This document shows positions 1 to 7,760 of a DNA stretch of 64,000 nt, piece by piece. Position numbers and translations under genes: made by a program. The notes under the pieces are model-generated. The model had not been told where the DNA came from, did not search any database, and saw nothing but the letters and a program-made list of their open reading frames with translations. The stretch's first letter is position 1; each line of letters opens with the position of its first letter. This DNA comes from Methyloceanibacter caenitepidi (lineage in GTDB: Bacteria > Pseudomonadota > Alphaproteobacteria > Rhizobiales > Methyloligellaceae), in the NCBI RefSeq assembly GCF_000828475.1, contig NZ_AP014648.1:620001-684000 (forward strand). The letters run 5' to 3'.

Positions 1-13
1 ACATAAATTTCCT

Positions 14-193
14 TCACTGCTGCGTCCTCTCTTGGGTTCGCTTCATCCGTTCCCGCATTTCCCGGCGCATGGACTCAACGGCCTTCTCCGTCCGGCCGGT
101 GCGCTCGGCGATCACCGCTGCTGTCAGGCCCGGCTTCGACAGCAGGCACTTCTCCCAGGCCGCCCAGGGGCGGCGGACTTCACCGCGTTTCAC
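14..193 (-). CDS. Small basic helix-turn-helix/SANT-like phage protein
   Basis: A 59-residue basic protein. The central part (WAAWEKCLLSKP, then ERTGRTEKAVES) resembles the SANT/Myb-like small phage proteins in which a Trp-rich helix precedes a recognition helix, so DNA binding is likely but unproven. I start it at GTG 193 because that overlaps the polymerase stop in a GTGA junction; a longer version would run into the polymerase gene. It is the last early gene visible before the window ends. Confidence 0.6.
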   Translation of the reverse strand: MKRGEVRRPWAAWEKCLLSKPGLTAAVIAERTGRTEKAVESMRREMRERMKRTQERTQQ

Positions 194-2394
194 TTGCGAT
201 ACCTCTTTCCTTCCCAGCCTTCGGCCGTGATCGGAGCGCCTTCGGCCCAATCCGGCAGATCGACCATGATCGCGCCCATCTCGTCGGGCGACCCGAAGTC
301 CTCATCGACCTCGGCCACGATTTCGTCATGCACTGTGAGAATTGTCGGGTAGCCGGCGGCCTCGAGCCGCGGCATGGCGTCCGCAAGGATGTCGCGGGAC
401 GCGGCCTGCGTGGCATTTTCGGCGAGCAGCCCGCCGTAGAGATAACAACGCTCCCATTTGCGGGTGTAACTGTTGACGCCCATGTATGAGACGACTTGCT
501 TCTTGGCCTTGCGCTTCAGGAGCACCATGCCGCGGTCGGCGTCGTAATCGGCGACAGCATCGCCCCAAAACTTACGCGCACTCTCATCGTCGCCCCAATC
601 CTTCCAATAGGTGTCGGCATCGGAGTACCAAGGCATCTCCTTCCACTCGATCTTCGGGTAGGCGTAGGCCAGGAACCGCTTCGACGGCAGGCGCATGAAC
701 AGCCAGCTCCCGGCGACCCGGAAGACGATGCGCTCGCCCACGTAGGCCGTCTCGCCAGGATGCTCGACAGCCATGAACGCCGCCTCTTCGAGGTCGTACC
801 AAAACGACTTGACGTTGGGGTGCGCGAGGCGCCACGCATCGCGTATCCCGATCACTTCCTCTTCCGGAAGCTGCACCCCGTAATTCACGGCCATGGTCTG
901 GAACGCGCCGACGCCGCCTTGATAGCCGAGGGCGAGCTCCATCACCTTGCCGATCTGGCGCTGCGGCTTCGTCACTTCGCTGGCCGGCATGTTGTAGGAC
1001 CGCCCATAGGCCACCTTATAGAGGTCGGGCCCGGTCCCCTCGTCGAAGGCGCGGAAGGCGTCGAGCTTCCACTGTTCGCCTGCGAGCCACGCCAGCATGC
1101 GACCCTCGATGTTGCGGTAGTCGACGGCGACGAGCTTCTTGCCCTTTGGGGCACGGAGCATGCCGCGGAGGCATTGACTGACCGTGTTCAGCGGCTCATC
1201 GAACGCCATACTGCAGTAGCCGCCGAGAATGGCGTCGATCGCCTCGGCGACCGGAAAGTCCTCATCGGTGCGGACGAGGTTCTGTGGCTGGAAGCGGCGC
1301 CCCGCCCAGCGACCCGTGCTGGCGGCGAGGAACTGCAAGAGCCCCCTGGCCCGGCCATCGGGGCACATGCCGCGCAAGAGCGCGTCGATCTTGGCTACGG
1401 AGGTCTTGGCGCTCTCCCGGCGAAGATTGAGCACGCAGCGTACTACAGGCGGGATGTCGTCTCGACCGAGGATTTCTTCAACCTGATCTTTGGCCACGGA
1501 CTCTGTGTCGACTCCGTGGCTTTTGACGAAGGCGATGATTTGGTTCCGGTTGGAGCAGGCCGTGACATCGCCTTCGGTGGCAGCTCGCATGTCGGCGTCG
1601 AGCTTTTCGGCAGTGTCGGCAACAACCTGTTTCGCAGCTTCGCAGAGACGCACATCGACGCAGACTCCTCGGTCATTGATCTTCTGATCCAGATGCCACA
1701 GGTCGAGCTCGGACGGCTTCAGCGGCCGCAAGCGATCGAGCATGGCCCGCTCAACCTCCACGTCCTGCCGGCGGTACTTGATGAGCCGCTCAACCTTCTC
1801 GGCTGAGTTCCACCAACGGACATCCGCGATGACAGGGCCGTCGGGCGTACGGGCGTACGCCTCCCACCCTTCCTCGTTCATCTCTCTCACGCGGATCGCA
1901 TCGTCCGGAACGGAACTGTAGCCCTTGGAGAATTTGATCTTGCCGCGCGGCTTCGCCATCTGCAGCATGAGCCGGCGACCGGCGGCGTCCTTCTGAACGT
2001 CGAGGCCCAGCGCGAGGGCCGCGTCCTCGAGCGCGCCAGGCAGCGCCATGGCGTAGGCCATGACCATCGTGCAACGCCATTGCTCGGTCTTCGGGATCGG
2101 CCAGCCGTAGCGGGGCCCGAGCAGATGCGTCCACATGACCCTTTCGAAGGCCGCGTTGTGCGCGTAGATGAGGCCCCCGGATTCGACGTGCTCGGCGATC
2201 TCCGGCGGGCAGCGAGGGTGCATGTACTCCGGCACGACATCCGGCGATTCCCAATCGAGGATCGGGCCGTCGCCGAAGGCAAAACTCGCGCCCCACACGT
2301 CGGTCGTCGGGTGCTTCGCATAGACGTACGTGCCGGTCTTCTTGAGGTCGACCGTTGAGCGGCTTTCGAAGTCGATGTGGAGGCCGTTGGTCAT
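190..2394 (-). CDS. Phage DNA polymerase I (family A) with 3'-5' exonuclease
   Basis: A 734-residue replicative polymerase. The N-terminus has the DEDD exonuclease motif HIDFES followed by an Exo II-like HNAAFE. The C-terminal half has palm motif A (VAVDYRNIEGR), finger motif B (RQIGKVMELALGYQ) and motif C (TVHDEIVAEV), all with their catalytic acidic or basic residues. There is no 5'-3' exonuclease domain, as usual for phage PolA. Start is ATG 2394, which overlaps the upstream methyltransferase stop as ATGA; an upstream GTG at 2406 is less likely. With the SNF2 helicase, primase-helicase and DUF2815/DUF2800 proteins it forms a self-contained replication and recombination set. Confidence 0.95.
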   Translation of the reverse strand: MTNGLHIDFESRSTVDLKKTGTYVYAKHPTTDVWGASFAFGDGPILDWESPDVVPEYMHPRCPPEIAEHVESGGLIYAHNAAFERVMWTHLLGPRYGWPIPKTEQWRCTMVMAYAMALPGALEDAALALGLDVQKDAAGRRLMLQMAKPRGKIKFSKGYSSVPDDAIRVREMNEEGWEAYARTPDGPVIADVRWWNSAEKVERLIKYRRQDVEVERAMLDRLRPLKPSELDLWHLDQKINDRGVCVDVRLCEAAKQVVADTAEKLDADMRAATEGDVTACSNRNQIIAFVKSHGVDTESVAKDQVEEILGRDDIPPVVRCVLNLRRESAKTSVAKIDALLRGMCPDGRARGLLQFLAASTGRWAGRRFQPQNLVRTDEDFPVAEAIDAILGGYCSMAFDEPLNTVSQCLRGMLRAPKGKKLVAVDYRNIEGRMLAWLAGEQWKLDAFRAFDEGTGPDLYKVAYGRSYNMPASEVTKPQRQIGKVMELALGYQGGVGAFQTMAVNYGVQLPEEEVIGIRDAWRLAHPNVKSFWYDLEEAAFMAVEHPGETAYVGERIVFRVAGSWLFMRLPSKRFLAYAYPKIEWKEMPWYSDADTYWKDWGDDESARKFWGDAVADYDADRGMVLLKRKAKKQVVSYMGVNSYTRKWERCYLYGGLLAENATQAASRDILADAMPRLEAAGYPTILTVHDEIVAEVDEDFGSPDEMGAIMVDLPDWAEGAPITAEGWEGKRYRK

Positions 2395-2885
2395 TGCATC
2401 GACCACCCCTCAACGAAGGCGCCAGATAGCCCGCAGCGCCGCAAGCAAGCGGCGTTGAGATCGTCGGCGGCGACCAAGACCACGGGGGCGCCGCTGTTGG
2501 CCTCCTGCATGCTCCCGTCGGATCGACAAAATTTCACTCGCTTATCGAGGAACAGGAGCGCGGAAGCACACTTCCATACTAAGCGGAACCAATTTGTCTC
2601 CGTGCGGGCATGCAGGAGCGCAATGCCGCGCCCATGATCGAAAAACCGGTCCATCCAATCCCCGACGACGTACCGGTTGAACGGCGGGTTCAGCCACACC
2701 CGGCCTGACCACACTTGAGAAAGGCCGTCGTCTTCCTCGGTGTAGTTCACATCGGCGCACGACCAAGGCCGGGGGCTCGCTGCGCAGGGGTCAAGTTCGA
2801 ATTCCCCTAACGGATCGAGAATCCATCTCGGCGTGAGATGCTGTTGCGACTTGCCGACGCACCTTTGGTGGCTCCCGAGGGTCAC
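2391..2885 (-). CDS. Phage DNA N6-adenine methyltransferase
   Basis: A 164-residue protein of the phage Dam-type family. It has the catalytic NPPF tetrapeptide (in VWLNPPFNRY), an N-terminal LTPRWILDPLG-FELDPCAA segment typical of the family's AdoMet site, and a C-terminal GAPVVLVA strand. It probably methylates phage DNA, which would protect it from restriction or time its replication or packaging. Start is GTG 2885, in a GTGA overlap with the upstream regulator gene. A methylase next to an ArdA-bearing phage fits a general anti-restriction strategy. Confidence 0.88.
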   Translation of the reverse strand: MTLGSHQRCVGKSQQHLTPRWILDPLGEFELDPCAASPRPWSCADVNYTEEDDGLSQVWSGRVWLNPPFNRYVVGDWMDRFFDHGRGIALLHARTETNWFRLVWKCASALLFLDKRVKFCRSDGSMQEANSGAPVVLVAADDLNAACLRRCGLSGAFVEGWSMQ

Positions 2886-3295
2886 TGGGCCCCCTCAACC
2901 TTCGCCTTGAGCCACTCCCGGCCCTTCGGCGACAGGTAGTAGCCGCGGCCCCAGCTCGTTTGGATGTCGGCATCCGGCAGGTTTTGACGCAGCTTGCAAA
3001 TCTGCACGTCGATAATCTTCTGCTCCGGCAGATCGCTATCCGGCCGCTCCGAGTAGAGCGCGTGGTAAAGCATCTCCTTGGTCGCGACCTCGCGCCGGTA
3101 CAGCACGCGCAGTAGGGTCTCTTGGGCGCGCGGGATGCCAAGATCGGGCCACCGCTCGTCGTTCTCTTTGAGCAGGGCCTCGAGCTGCGTGTACCGTTCG
3201 CGCTCGTGCTCGAGGGCCTCCTGCGCCCGCTCCCATTGATCGCGCCAGTACCGCGCTTCCGTGTCGAGAGGGCCTTCGGCCGCCTGGGTGCTCAT
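2882..3295 (-). CDS. Winged-helix DNA-binding protein (OmpR-type output domain)
   Basis: A 137-residue protein. Residues 1-60 form a charged helical segment, probably a coiled coil. Residues 65-130 (KEMLYHALYSERPDSD, then IDVQICKLRQNL and GRGYYLS) match the trans_reg_C winged-helix domain of OmpR/PhoB regulators. No receiver domain is present, so any activity would not depend on phosphorylation. ATG 3295 was chosen because it overlaps the HD-protein stop as ATGA. It may regulate early genes; the target is unknown. Confidence 0.72.
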   Translation of the reverse strand: MSTQAAEGPLDTEARYWRDQWERAQEALEHERERYTQLEALLKENDERWPDLGIPRAQETLLRVLYRREVATKEMLYHALYSERPDSDLPEQKIIDVQICKLRQNLPDADIQTSWGRGYYLSPKGREWLKAKVEGAQ

Positions 3296-3846
3296 GCCGA
3301 AACCCCCGACAGCTTCTCGTACATGCACGCGAAGGCGACCTCGGCCTCGCGCGGCGACCAATGGGGCAGGTCGACTCCGAGGGGCGGCCTAGGCAGCGCC
3401 CATTCCGCCGGAGCAATGGTCATCAATTGGACTTGCTCGTCGGCGAGGATCCGGTTGTCGACCTCATGGACGGCATCGGGCCACGGATACGCCAAGCCGA
3501 ACTTCTCGGCGATGCACTCGTCAAGCTGCCGTTCGATGTCCTTGTATCCAGACAGGTATGGTTTCACCGGGCGCGGCACGTCGGCGAGATACGCCTCGGC
3601 CGCGTCATGGAGCAACGCGGTCAGCCGATGCTCAAGCGGCACGTTCTCGGCCACCGCAACGCTGTGCTCGGCCACGCTGTAAAAGCGCAGGCAATGCCCG
3701 TTGAAACGGCATGTGTTGGCGAGCGCGTGCGCGATGTCGCGGATGTCGATGTCGTCCGGGTGCGGATCGAGAGGCCAGAACTGCTTGCCGGTGAACGTCT
3801 GCAGCCAGTCGCCTCGCCGCTCCGTGATGTTGACTAAATGGCGCAT
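3292..3846 (-). CDS. HD-domain phosphohydrolase
   Basis: A 184-residue protein with the metal-binding HD signature: HCLRFYSVAEHS, then LLHDAAEAYLADVPRPVK and a late Asp (EVDNRILADE). This layout is that of phage HD/YfbR-like enzymes that dephosphorylate nucleotides, so nucleotide-pool remodelling during replication is the likely role. RBS and ATG 3846 follow a strong stem-loop at 3864-3903. The substrate cannot be read from the sequence. Confidence 0.85.
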   Translation of the reverse strand: MRHLVNITERRGDWLQTFTGKQFWPLDPHPDDIDIRDIAHALANTCRFNGHCLRFYSVAEHSVAVAENVPLEHRLTALLHDAAEAYLADVPRPVKPYLSGYKDIERQLDECIAEKFGLAYPWPDAVHEVDNRILADEQVQLMTIAPAEWALPRPPLGVDLPHWSPREAEVAFACMYEKLSGVSA

Positions 3847-3863
3847 TTAAAATCTCCAAAATC

Positions 3864-3903
3864 GACACCGGGGGCGCAAACGGGGGGTAACGCCCCCGGT
3901 GTC
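3864..3903 (-). terminator. 13-bp perfect stem-loop between GapR-like and HD genes
   Basis: Positions 3864-3876 (GACACCGGGGGCG) and 3891-3903 are perfect inverted repeats around a 14-nt loop. On the minus strand a short ATTTT follows the stem, then the RBS of the HD gene. It could be a weak terminator, an attenuator or an mRNA processing/stability hairpin inside the early operon. Confidence 0.55.
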
Positions 3904-3938
3904 TATAGCCAGCGAGAGGGAGGGAAAGCCCCCCGCGG

Positions 3939-4214
3939 CTAATCCAAAAGCAGCATGCCGAGCGCGGAGAGGTACGTGTCGAGAATCATCTCCTCTTCGC
4001 GCCGCTTGTTGTCGTCCATCTTGCGGATCTTGATGAGCTTCCGCAGGGCTTTGGTGTCGAAACCGTTGCCCTTGGCCTCCGCGTAGACTTCACGCTTGTC
4101 GGCCGCCAGGGCGTCTTGTTCCTCTTCAAGGCGCTCGATGCGCTCGACGAAGGCCCTCAGTTGGTCCTTTGCCGACGAGCCGAGCGTTTCGAAGTTGTCG
4201 CCGACCTCACTCAT
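3939..4214 (-). CDS. GapR-like DNA-binding protein (DUF2312)
   Basis: A 91-residue protein almost entirely of the DUF2312/GapR type: [33 protein letters not shown] and [11 protein letters not shown] are the family's conserved blocks. Chromosomal GapR of alphaproteobacteria binds overtwisted AT-rich DNA ahead of replication and transcription and stimulates type II topoisomerases. A phage copy beside polymerase and ssDNA-binding genes suggests a role in phage replication. It is joined to the next upstream gene by an ATGA overlap. Confidence 0.9.
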   Translation of the reverse strand: MSEVGDNFETLGSSAKDQLRAFVERIERLEEEQDALAADKREVYAEAKGNGFDTKALRKLIKIRKMDDNKRREEEMILDTYLSALGMLLLD

Positions 4215-4516
4215 CCGATTGCCTCGGAGATACGGGCGAGAGCCGCGTCGAGCCGCCTTTCGGCCCGTCGCATCTCGTCCAGATTCTCGATCCCGGCGCC
4301 GATGAGCCCGTAAGGCGGGGGCGCCGGTTCCTTACAGGATTCCCCGAGAGCAGCAGACACCCCGTTGCCGAGGCGATCTGCCATAGCTTCCGCCGTATCC
4401 GCATGGTTGTGGATGATCTTCGCCCAATTGGCGATCGCTTCAGTGATCTTCGTAACCGTCGCTTTCTCGACGGCCTGGGTGGTAGAAGCCTCACAGGCTT
4501 TCATGTTCTCCTGCAT
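4211..4516 (-). CDS. Hypothetical early protein, helical
   Basis: A 101-residue, mostly helical protein with no motif I recognise. The segment [23 protein letters not shown] near the C-terminus is the most distinctive part. It starts at ATG 4516, 5 nt after the DUF2815 stop, and ends in an ATGA overlap with the GapR-like gene, so it is co-translated with replication genes. Confidence 0.6.
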   Translation of the reverse strand: MQENMKACEASTTQAVEKATVTKITEAIANWAKIIHNHADTAEAMADRLGNGVSAALGESCKEPAPPPYGLIGAGIENLDEMRRAERRLDAALARISEAIG

Positions 4517-4521
4517 GGCGC

Positions 4522-5112
4522 TTACTCCAAGTCTTCGAGGTCGTTGGTTTCGACAGGGGCGAACTCGTCCGTGCCCTTCACGCGCCCGCCGGCCATCGGC
4601 TCGTCGTGGTCGAGAAGCTGCACGTTCTGCAGGCCGAACGAGACGCCCTTGCCGCCGGTCGGATGCGTCCACCAATAGGGCCGCACACTGAACCGCGCCC
4701 AGCGGCCGCCGTAGACCTCATCGGCCTCGTCTTCTTCGCTGACGGTACGGTCGCCCTTCGGCGTCACCACGTCGGGCTTGAACTTGGCCTGGCAGCGGAT
4801 CATCCACGGGAAGTCCTCGGCCATCTCGGCGAAGCGCGGCTGATCCTCGGTCTTGAGGAACGGCGACTTGACCTTCGTTGTCTTGCGCTTGGCCTCCGGC
4901 ACGTTCTCATCGACGAGCTCCTTGTAGGCCGCCTTCAGAACATCGATATCGGAGCCCGCCGGAATGAGCAGGGTGGCCTGATATTTGGCTTTGTCCTCGT
5001 CCGTCTCACCTTTCGGCATGCTCGGCTGGAACAGCGCCGGGTAGAGCATCCGGCCTCTGCAGGTCCGGATATTGCCGCTGTCGAGCAGCGTGCATTCTGT
5101 CAATGCTGACAT
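4522..5112 (-). CDS. DUF2815 phage ssDNA-binding-like protein
   Basis: A 196-residue protein with DUF2815 features: an N-terminal LYPALFQPSMPKGETDEDKA block, KYQATLLIPAGSD, and an aromatic C-terminal core (WARFSVRPYWW, then GVSFGLQNVQLL). The family is a phage OB-fold-like ssDNA-binding protein, usually encoded next to a DUF2800 nuclease and PolA, as here. The acidic tail (NDLEDLE) is typical of SSB proteins that recruit partners. Only the HNH gene separates it from DUF2800. Confidence 0.85.
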   Translation of the reverse strand: MSALTECTLLDSGNIRTCRGRMLYPALFQPSMPKGETDEDKAKYQATLLIPAGSDIDVLKAAYKELVDENVPEAKRKTTKVKSPFLKTEDQPRFAEMAEDFPWMIRCQAKFKPDVVTPKGDRTVSEEDEADEVYGGRWARFSVRPYWWTHPTGGKGVSFGLQNVQLLDHDEPMAGGRVKGTDEFAPVETNDLEDLE

Positions 5113-5562
5113 TCAAAATTCTCCATCTTCTACATTCAGGTCAAAAGCTTCTAGGTAAATAGCTGCAACCCGCAGCAGTTTCGGATCGTGATTGAAATGG
5201 CCTATGGCGGTGTTACACCGCCTACAGAGTATTCCTCTCACGCGCCCGGTCTCCGAACAGTGGTCCGTGTGCCACCCATACTTCGAATTGGGGCTATCCG
5301 TGCCACAAAGCCTACAAACGTCTCCTTGCTGCTTCAGTATGGCGCGGAGTTCTTCTTCCGACTTGTTGTATTTCTTCCTCAGTTTCCTTTGCCTGTCGTA
5401 CCGCCGCACCTTTTCGCGCTGCGCGGGGCCCATGTTGGCGTAGGCGTACCGATCTTTATTCTTTCGCCGCCACTCTCGTTTTTGCTTCCGCAGTCGATCT
5501 TTGTTCTTCTCCCTCCACGCTTTCTCCCACTGCTTACGTTTCTTGCGACGTTCATTCTCCAA
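5113..5562 (-). CDS. HNH endonuclease, recombination endonuclease VII family
   Basis: A 149-residue protein. Residues 1-75 are extremely basic (RRKKRKQWEKAWREKNK and following), suited to DNA contact. Residues 80-130 carry the endonuclease VII zinc/HNH core: CRLCG, WHTDHC, GILCRRCNTAIGHF. The start is TTG 5562, overlapping the DUF2800 stop by 11 nt; no in-frame ATG is close. It lies between two genes that are normally neighbours, so it is probably a free-standing homing-type endonuclease that inserted there. A role in debranching DNA for packaging is possible, as for T4 endonuclease VII. Confidence 0.85.
   Translation of the reverse strand: MENERRKKRKQWEKAWREKNKDRLRKQKREWRRKNKDRYAYANMGPAQREKVRRYDRQRKLRKKYNKSEEELRAILKQQGDVCRLCGTDSPNSKYGWHTDHCSETGRVRGILCRRCNTAIGHFNHDPKLLRVAAIYLEAFDLNVEDGEF
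5128..5134 (-). promoter_or_regulatory. TGTAGAA motif copy upstream of DUF2815 gene
   Basis: On the minus strand the motif reads GAATGTAGAAGATGGAGAA, lying within the last codons of the HNH gene and just ahead of the DUF2815 start. A TTGACC (-35-like) and GAATTT (-10-like) are separated by 17 bp, with the motif filling the spacer, as in the copies near 29982 and 43327. Confidence 0.45.
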
Positions 5563-6847
5563 AATCTGAGAGCCCTTCCGTTTTGACAGCGGGCCGCTTG
5601 TCCGAAACGGCGACGAGGTTCGTGCCCGAGCTCACCTTCTCGACGAGCTTGGCCTCGATGTCCTTGAACGCCTTCTTGCCGACGACCTTCTCGAGCTGCG
5701 CGGGCGAGCGCATTTCCGGCTCCTTTAGTATGTCTTCGTCGGACAGATCGAAATCGATCTCGAGTGCGCCTTTGATCTCTTCCTCGTCGCCCTTCCATTT
5801 GCGCGTGGCGCGCTTGGCGACGAGCTTGTAGCCGGTTGGACACCGCCCAGCGACAGCCTCGGCGTGGGCGTACTCCTGCACACTCTTGACCCATGTGAGG
5901 ATGAAATCAGCCTCCTCGAGAACCTTGGCCAGGGCTTCAGGTGTCATCGCTTCCGTGCTCCACTCATCGTCGTCTTTGAAATCGGCCAGTGCCGCGGTGC
6001 GCGCCTTCTCGCGCGCGGCCCCGCACGTCGGCAATGCGGGGCAGAAGCCGCACCAATCGCCAGCCACAAGCGGCGCGGCTTCTGCCTCCGTGGCCTTGGC
6101 GGCTTGCGCCAAGTCCAGCTCAAACTCGAGCAGATCGAGGATGTCGTAGTCCTTGCTCCGCGCCGACCCGTCGGGATGCGGCGCGCGGGGCTGAATCACA
6201 TGCAACGTGACGCCCTTCAGCGGCCGGTTGTGGTAGCGCCGCGCGGCGCCGGACCCGTAGGTGAGGAGCTGCGGGTTGTCCTCGACCTCGACAACCACGC
6301 CCTTGCCGAACTTCAGATCGAAAACGTGCAGCCACTCGGCCTTCGGCAGATAGATCACCGTGTCGCCGGTCCCGAAGCATTCCGGGTGGATGTGCGTCAT
6401 GTCGAGGCGCTGCTCGACATCGATTTCGCGGTCCTCTTCCAGGCGGGAAAACTCGCGCACGTAGTCGACGTATTCCTGCACGTTCTCGGCCATGTCGTCG
6501 GTGACTTCGAACTTCGTGAGACTGTCACCGAGCGGGGCGCCCTTCGTCAGAAACATCGTGCCGGCGTTCTCGGCCTCAATGTCGACCACCTGGCCGATGT
6601 AGTGATCCGCGTCGAAGCCCGTCTTCAAGCAAATCGCCGCGAGCTCGTGCGCTGCGGTGCCCTCATTCGCGTAGACACTCGACTTCTCGTCGATGCCCTC
6701 GGACGCCTTGATGCTGCCGGGGCAGTGGATCCAGCGATGGGACGCGCTCGGCGCCAGCTTGGCGTGCGCGCGGGCGCTGTGCGGCTCGTCCTTCTTGCCT
6801 TTGCGGCGATCGAGGAACGCGGGGAGGGTGAGATCGGGTTGGGTCAT
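5552..6847 (-). CDS. DUF2800 phage nuclease (PD-(D/E)XK, Cas4-like)
   Basis: A 431-residue protein of the DUF2800 family. ASHRWIHCPGS at the N-terminus and EGTAAHELA fit the RecB/Cas4-like nuclease fold. The catalytic core is seen as GTGDTVIYLPK...HVFDLKFGKG (D and DxK). Cysteines at CPG and in DWCGFCPALPTCGAAR could bind an iron-sulfur cluster as in Cas4/AddB enzymes. It probably works with DUF2815 and the SNF2 helicase in phage recombination. Start ATG 6847 overlaps the upstream stop as ATGA. Confidence 0.87.
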   Translation of the reverse strand: MTQPDLTLPAFLDRRKGKKDEPHSARAHAKLAPSASHRWIHCPGSIKASEGIDEKSSVYANEGTAAHELAAICLKTGFDADHYIGQVVDIEAENAGTMFLTKGAPLGDSLTKFEVTDDMAENVQEYVDYVREFSRLEEDREIDVEQRLDMTHIHPECFGTGDTVIYLPKAEWLHVFDLKFGKGVVVEVEDNPQLLTYGSGAARRYHNRPLKGVTLHVIQPRAPHPDGSARSKDYDILDLLEFELDLAQAAKATEAEAAPLVAGDWCGFCPALPTCGAAREKARTAALADFKDDDEWSTEAMTPEALAKVLEEADFILTWVKSVQEYAHAEAVAGRCPTGYKLVAKRATRKWKGDEEEIKGALEIDFDLSDEDILKEPEMRSPAQLEKVVGKKAFKDIEAKLVEKVSSGTNLVAVSDKRPAVKTEGLSDFGE

Positions 6848-7062
6848 CTGCAGTACCACCCGCGCAGGCGCGGCAACGCATCGAGTACCGTCCGAATGTC
6901 CCGCTGCGACAGCCTCGTTTCCGCTTGGATCAGGATGATGATGGCCTTCTTATTGAGGCCGCTTTTCTGCAGCGCGTCGAAGCCTTCACCAATCCGCGTG
7001 ATGGCTTCCGCCAATATCTCTTTCGTCTCGGGCGGGTCGCTCTTTTTCACTTTTACGGTCAT
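6844..7062 (-). CDS. Small hypothetical early protein
   Basis: A 72-residue basic protein with no recognised domain; the segment LSQRDIRTVLDALPRLRG could form a small helix-turn-helix. Start ATG 7062 and stop both form ATGA overlaps with neighbours. Confidence 0.6.
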   Translation of the reverse strand: MTVKVKKSDPPETKEILAEAITRIGEGFDALQKSGLNKKAIIILIQAETRLSQRDIRTVLDALPRLRGWYCR

Positions 7063-7274
7063 TTCGTAGCCTTTCGAACGGTCTTCTTGCGCGGCTTCGC
7101 CGTATTGGTGCGAATGCCGCGCAAGATCGTCGGGATGTCGGTGAAGTTCCGGCACGCAAGCAGCGCGTTGAGTTTTTGCAGCTCGTCACGGATATCCATG
7201 AGCAGCGCAAGGTTGGCGGCATCCCAGGAATTTTTGTCCGGAAGATCCCAATTTACGTTTTTCTTCCTGGCCAT
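7059..7274 (-). CDS. Small hypothetical early protein, basic C-terminus
   Basis: A 71-residue protein. The centre is helical and amphipathic (LLMDIRDELQKLNALLACRNF) and the tail is strongly basic (KPRKKTVRKATK), so nucleic-acid contact is possible. TAATG junction upstream and ATGA downstream show translational coupling. Confidence 0.6.
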   Translation of the reverse strand: MARKKNVNWDLPDKNSWDAANLALLMDIRDELQKLNALLACRNFTDIPTILRGIRTNTAKPRKKTVRKATK

Positions 7275-7477
7275 TAGCCCGCAAACTCCTCTTCCCGACA
7301 TTTCGGGCATTGATGCTTCCACTCCCGACCCATCCGAAAGACCCGCCAGCCCAGCTTCTTGATGAGGTCGATCACGTCGAAGAACGTCTCCGCGTTGCCG
7401 TTGGGGACGCATTCCTCCGCGTCGCAGAAATCGCAGCGCACAGTCCAAACAAGCTGGGAGCCGCCCTGAATCGTCAT
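7274..7477 (-). CDS. Small zinc-ribbon protein
   Basis: A 67-residue protein with two Cys pairs, CDFC near residue 15 and CPKC near residue 57, forming a likely zinc ribbon. The middle (FFDVIDLIKKLGWRVFRMGREW) resembles zinc-ribbon phage proteins in which a strand-helix segment lies between the two knuckles. Function unknown. It starts at ATG 7477 inside an ATGA junction. Confidence 0.6.
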   Translation of the reverse strand: MTIQGGSQLVWTVRCDFCDAEECVPNGNAETFFDVIDLIKKLGWRVFRMGREWKHQCPKCREEEFAG

Positions 7478-7662
7478 GCCGCCCTCCGCTTCTTCAAATT
7501 GGCACGGTAGCGGCGTTGCACTTCGTTCGCTTTTTCCCGATCGCGATACCGGGGCCAGCGGCGGCGCGGATTGCACTCGATGCACGTCTCCGGCGGGAAC
7601 TCCGGGTTCTTGACTTCCTCGTCGATCTCTTCGCCGCAGTGCTTGCAGGTGGGCTTCGTCAT
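7474..7662 (-). CDS. Small zinc-finger, basic protein
   Basis: A 62-residue protein with CKHC and CIEC knuckles followed by a very basic tail (RRRWPRYRDREKANEVQRRYRANLK in two parts), suggesting nucleic-acid binding. A TGTAGAG-type motif copy (7680-7685) sits just upstream, so this may be the first gene of a sub-operon. Confidence 0.6.
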   Translation of the reverse strand: MTKPTCKHCGEEIDEEVKNPEFPPETCIECNPRRRWPRYRDREKANEVQRRYRANLKKRRAA

Positions 7663-7679
7663 ATCGGAAATCTCTAATC

Positions 7680-7685
7680 TCTACA
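7680..7685 (-). promoter_or_regulatory. TGTAGAA-like motif upstream of zinc-finger gene
   Basis: On the minus strand the region reads AGATGTAGAGATTAGAGATT, a diverged copy of the recurrent prophage motif, 18 nt before the ATG at 7662. Confidence 0.35.
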
Positions 7686-7701
7686 TCTGAAAGAAAAGTT
7701 C

Positions 7702-7760
7702 GGCGGGGAGGCGCGCTACGGACCCTTCCGGTCTCCCCGCCTAGTCGGGCTCTCGCCCGA
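7702..7760 (-). terminator. Two adjacent stem-loops after the acidic protein gene
   Basis: TCGGGC/GCCCGA (7745-7760, 4-nt loop) abuts the stop codon of the gene at 7761. A second inverted repeat GGCGGGGAG/CTCCCCGCC pairs 7702-7710 with 7733-7741. No clear T-run follows, so this may be a terminator or an mRNA-end hairpin. Confidence 0.5.

Noticed and set aside
496..1806. 436-residue plus-strand frame
   Set aside because: It is antisense to the DNA polymerase gene, which has intact catalytic motifs; the frame has no recognisable domain and no RBS.
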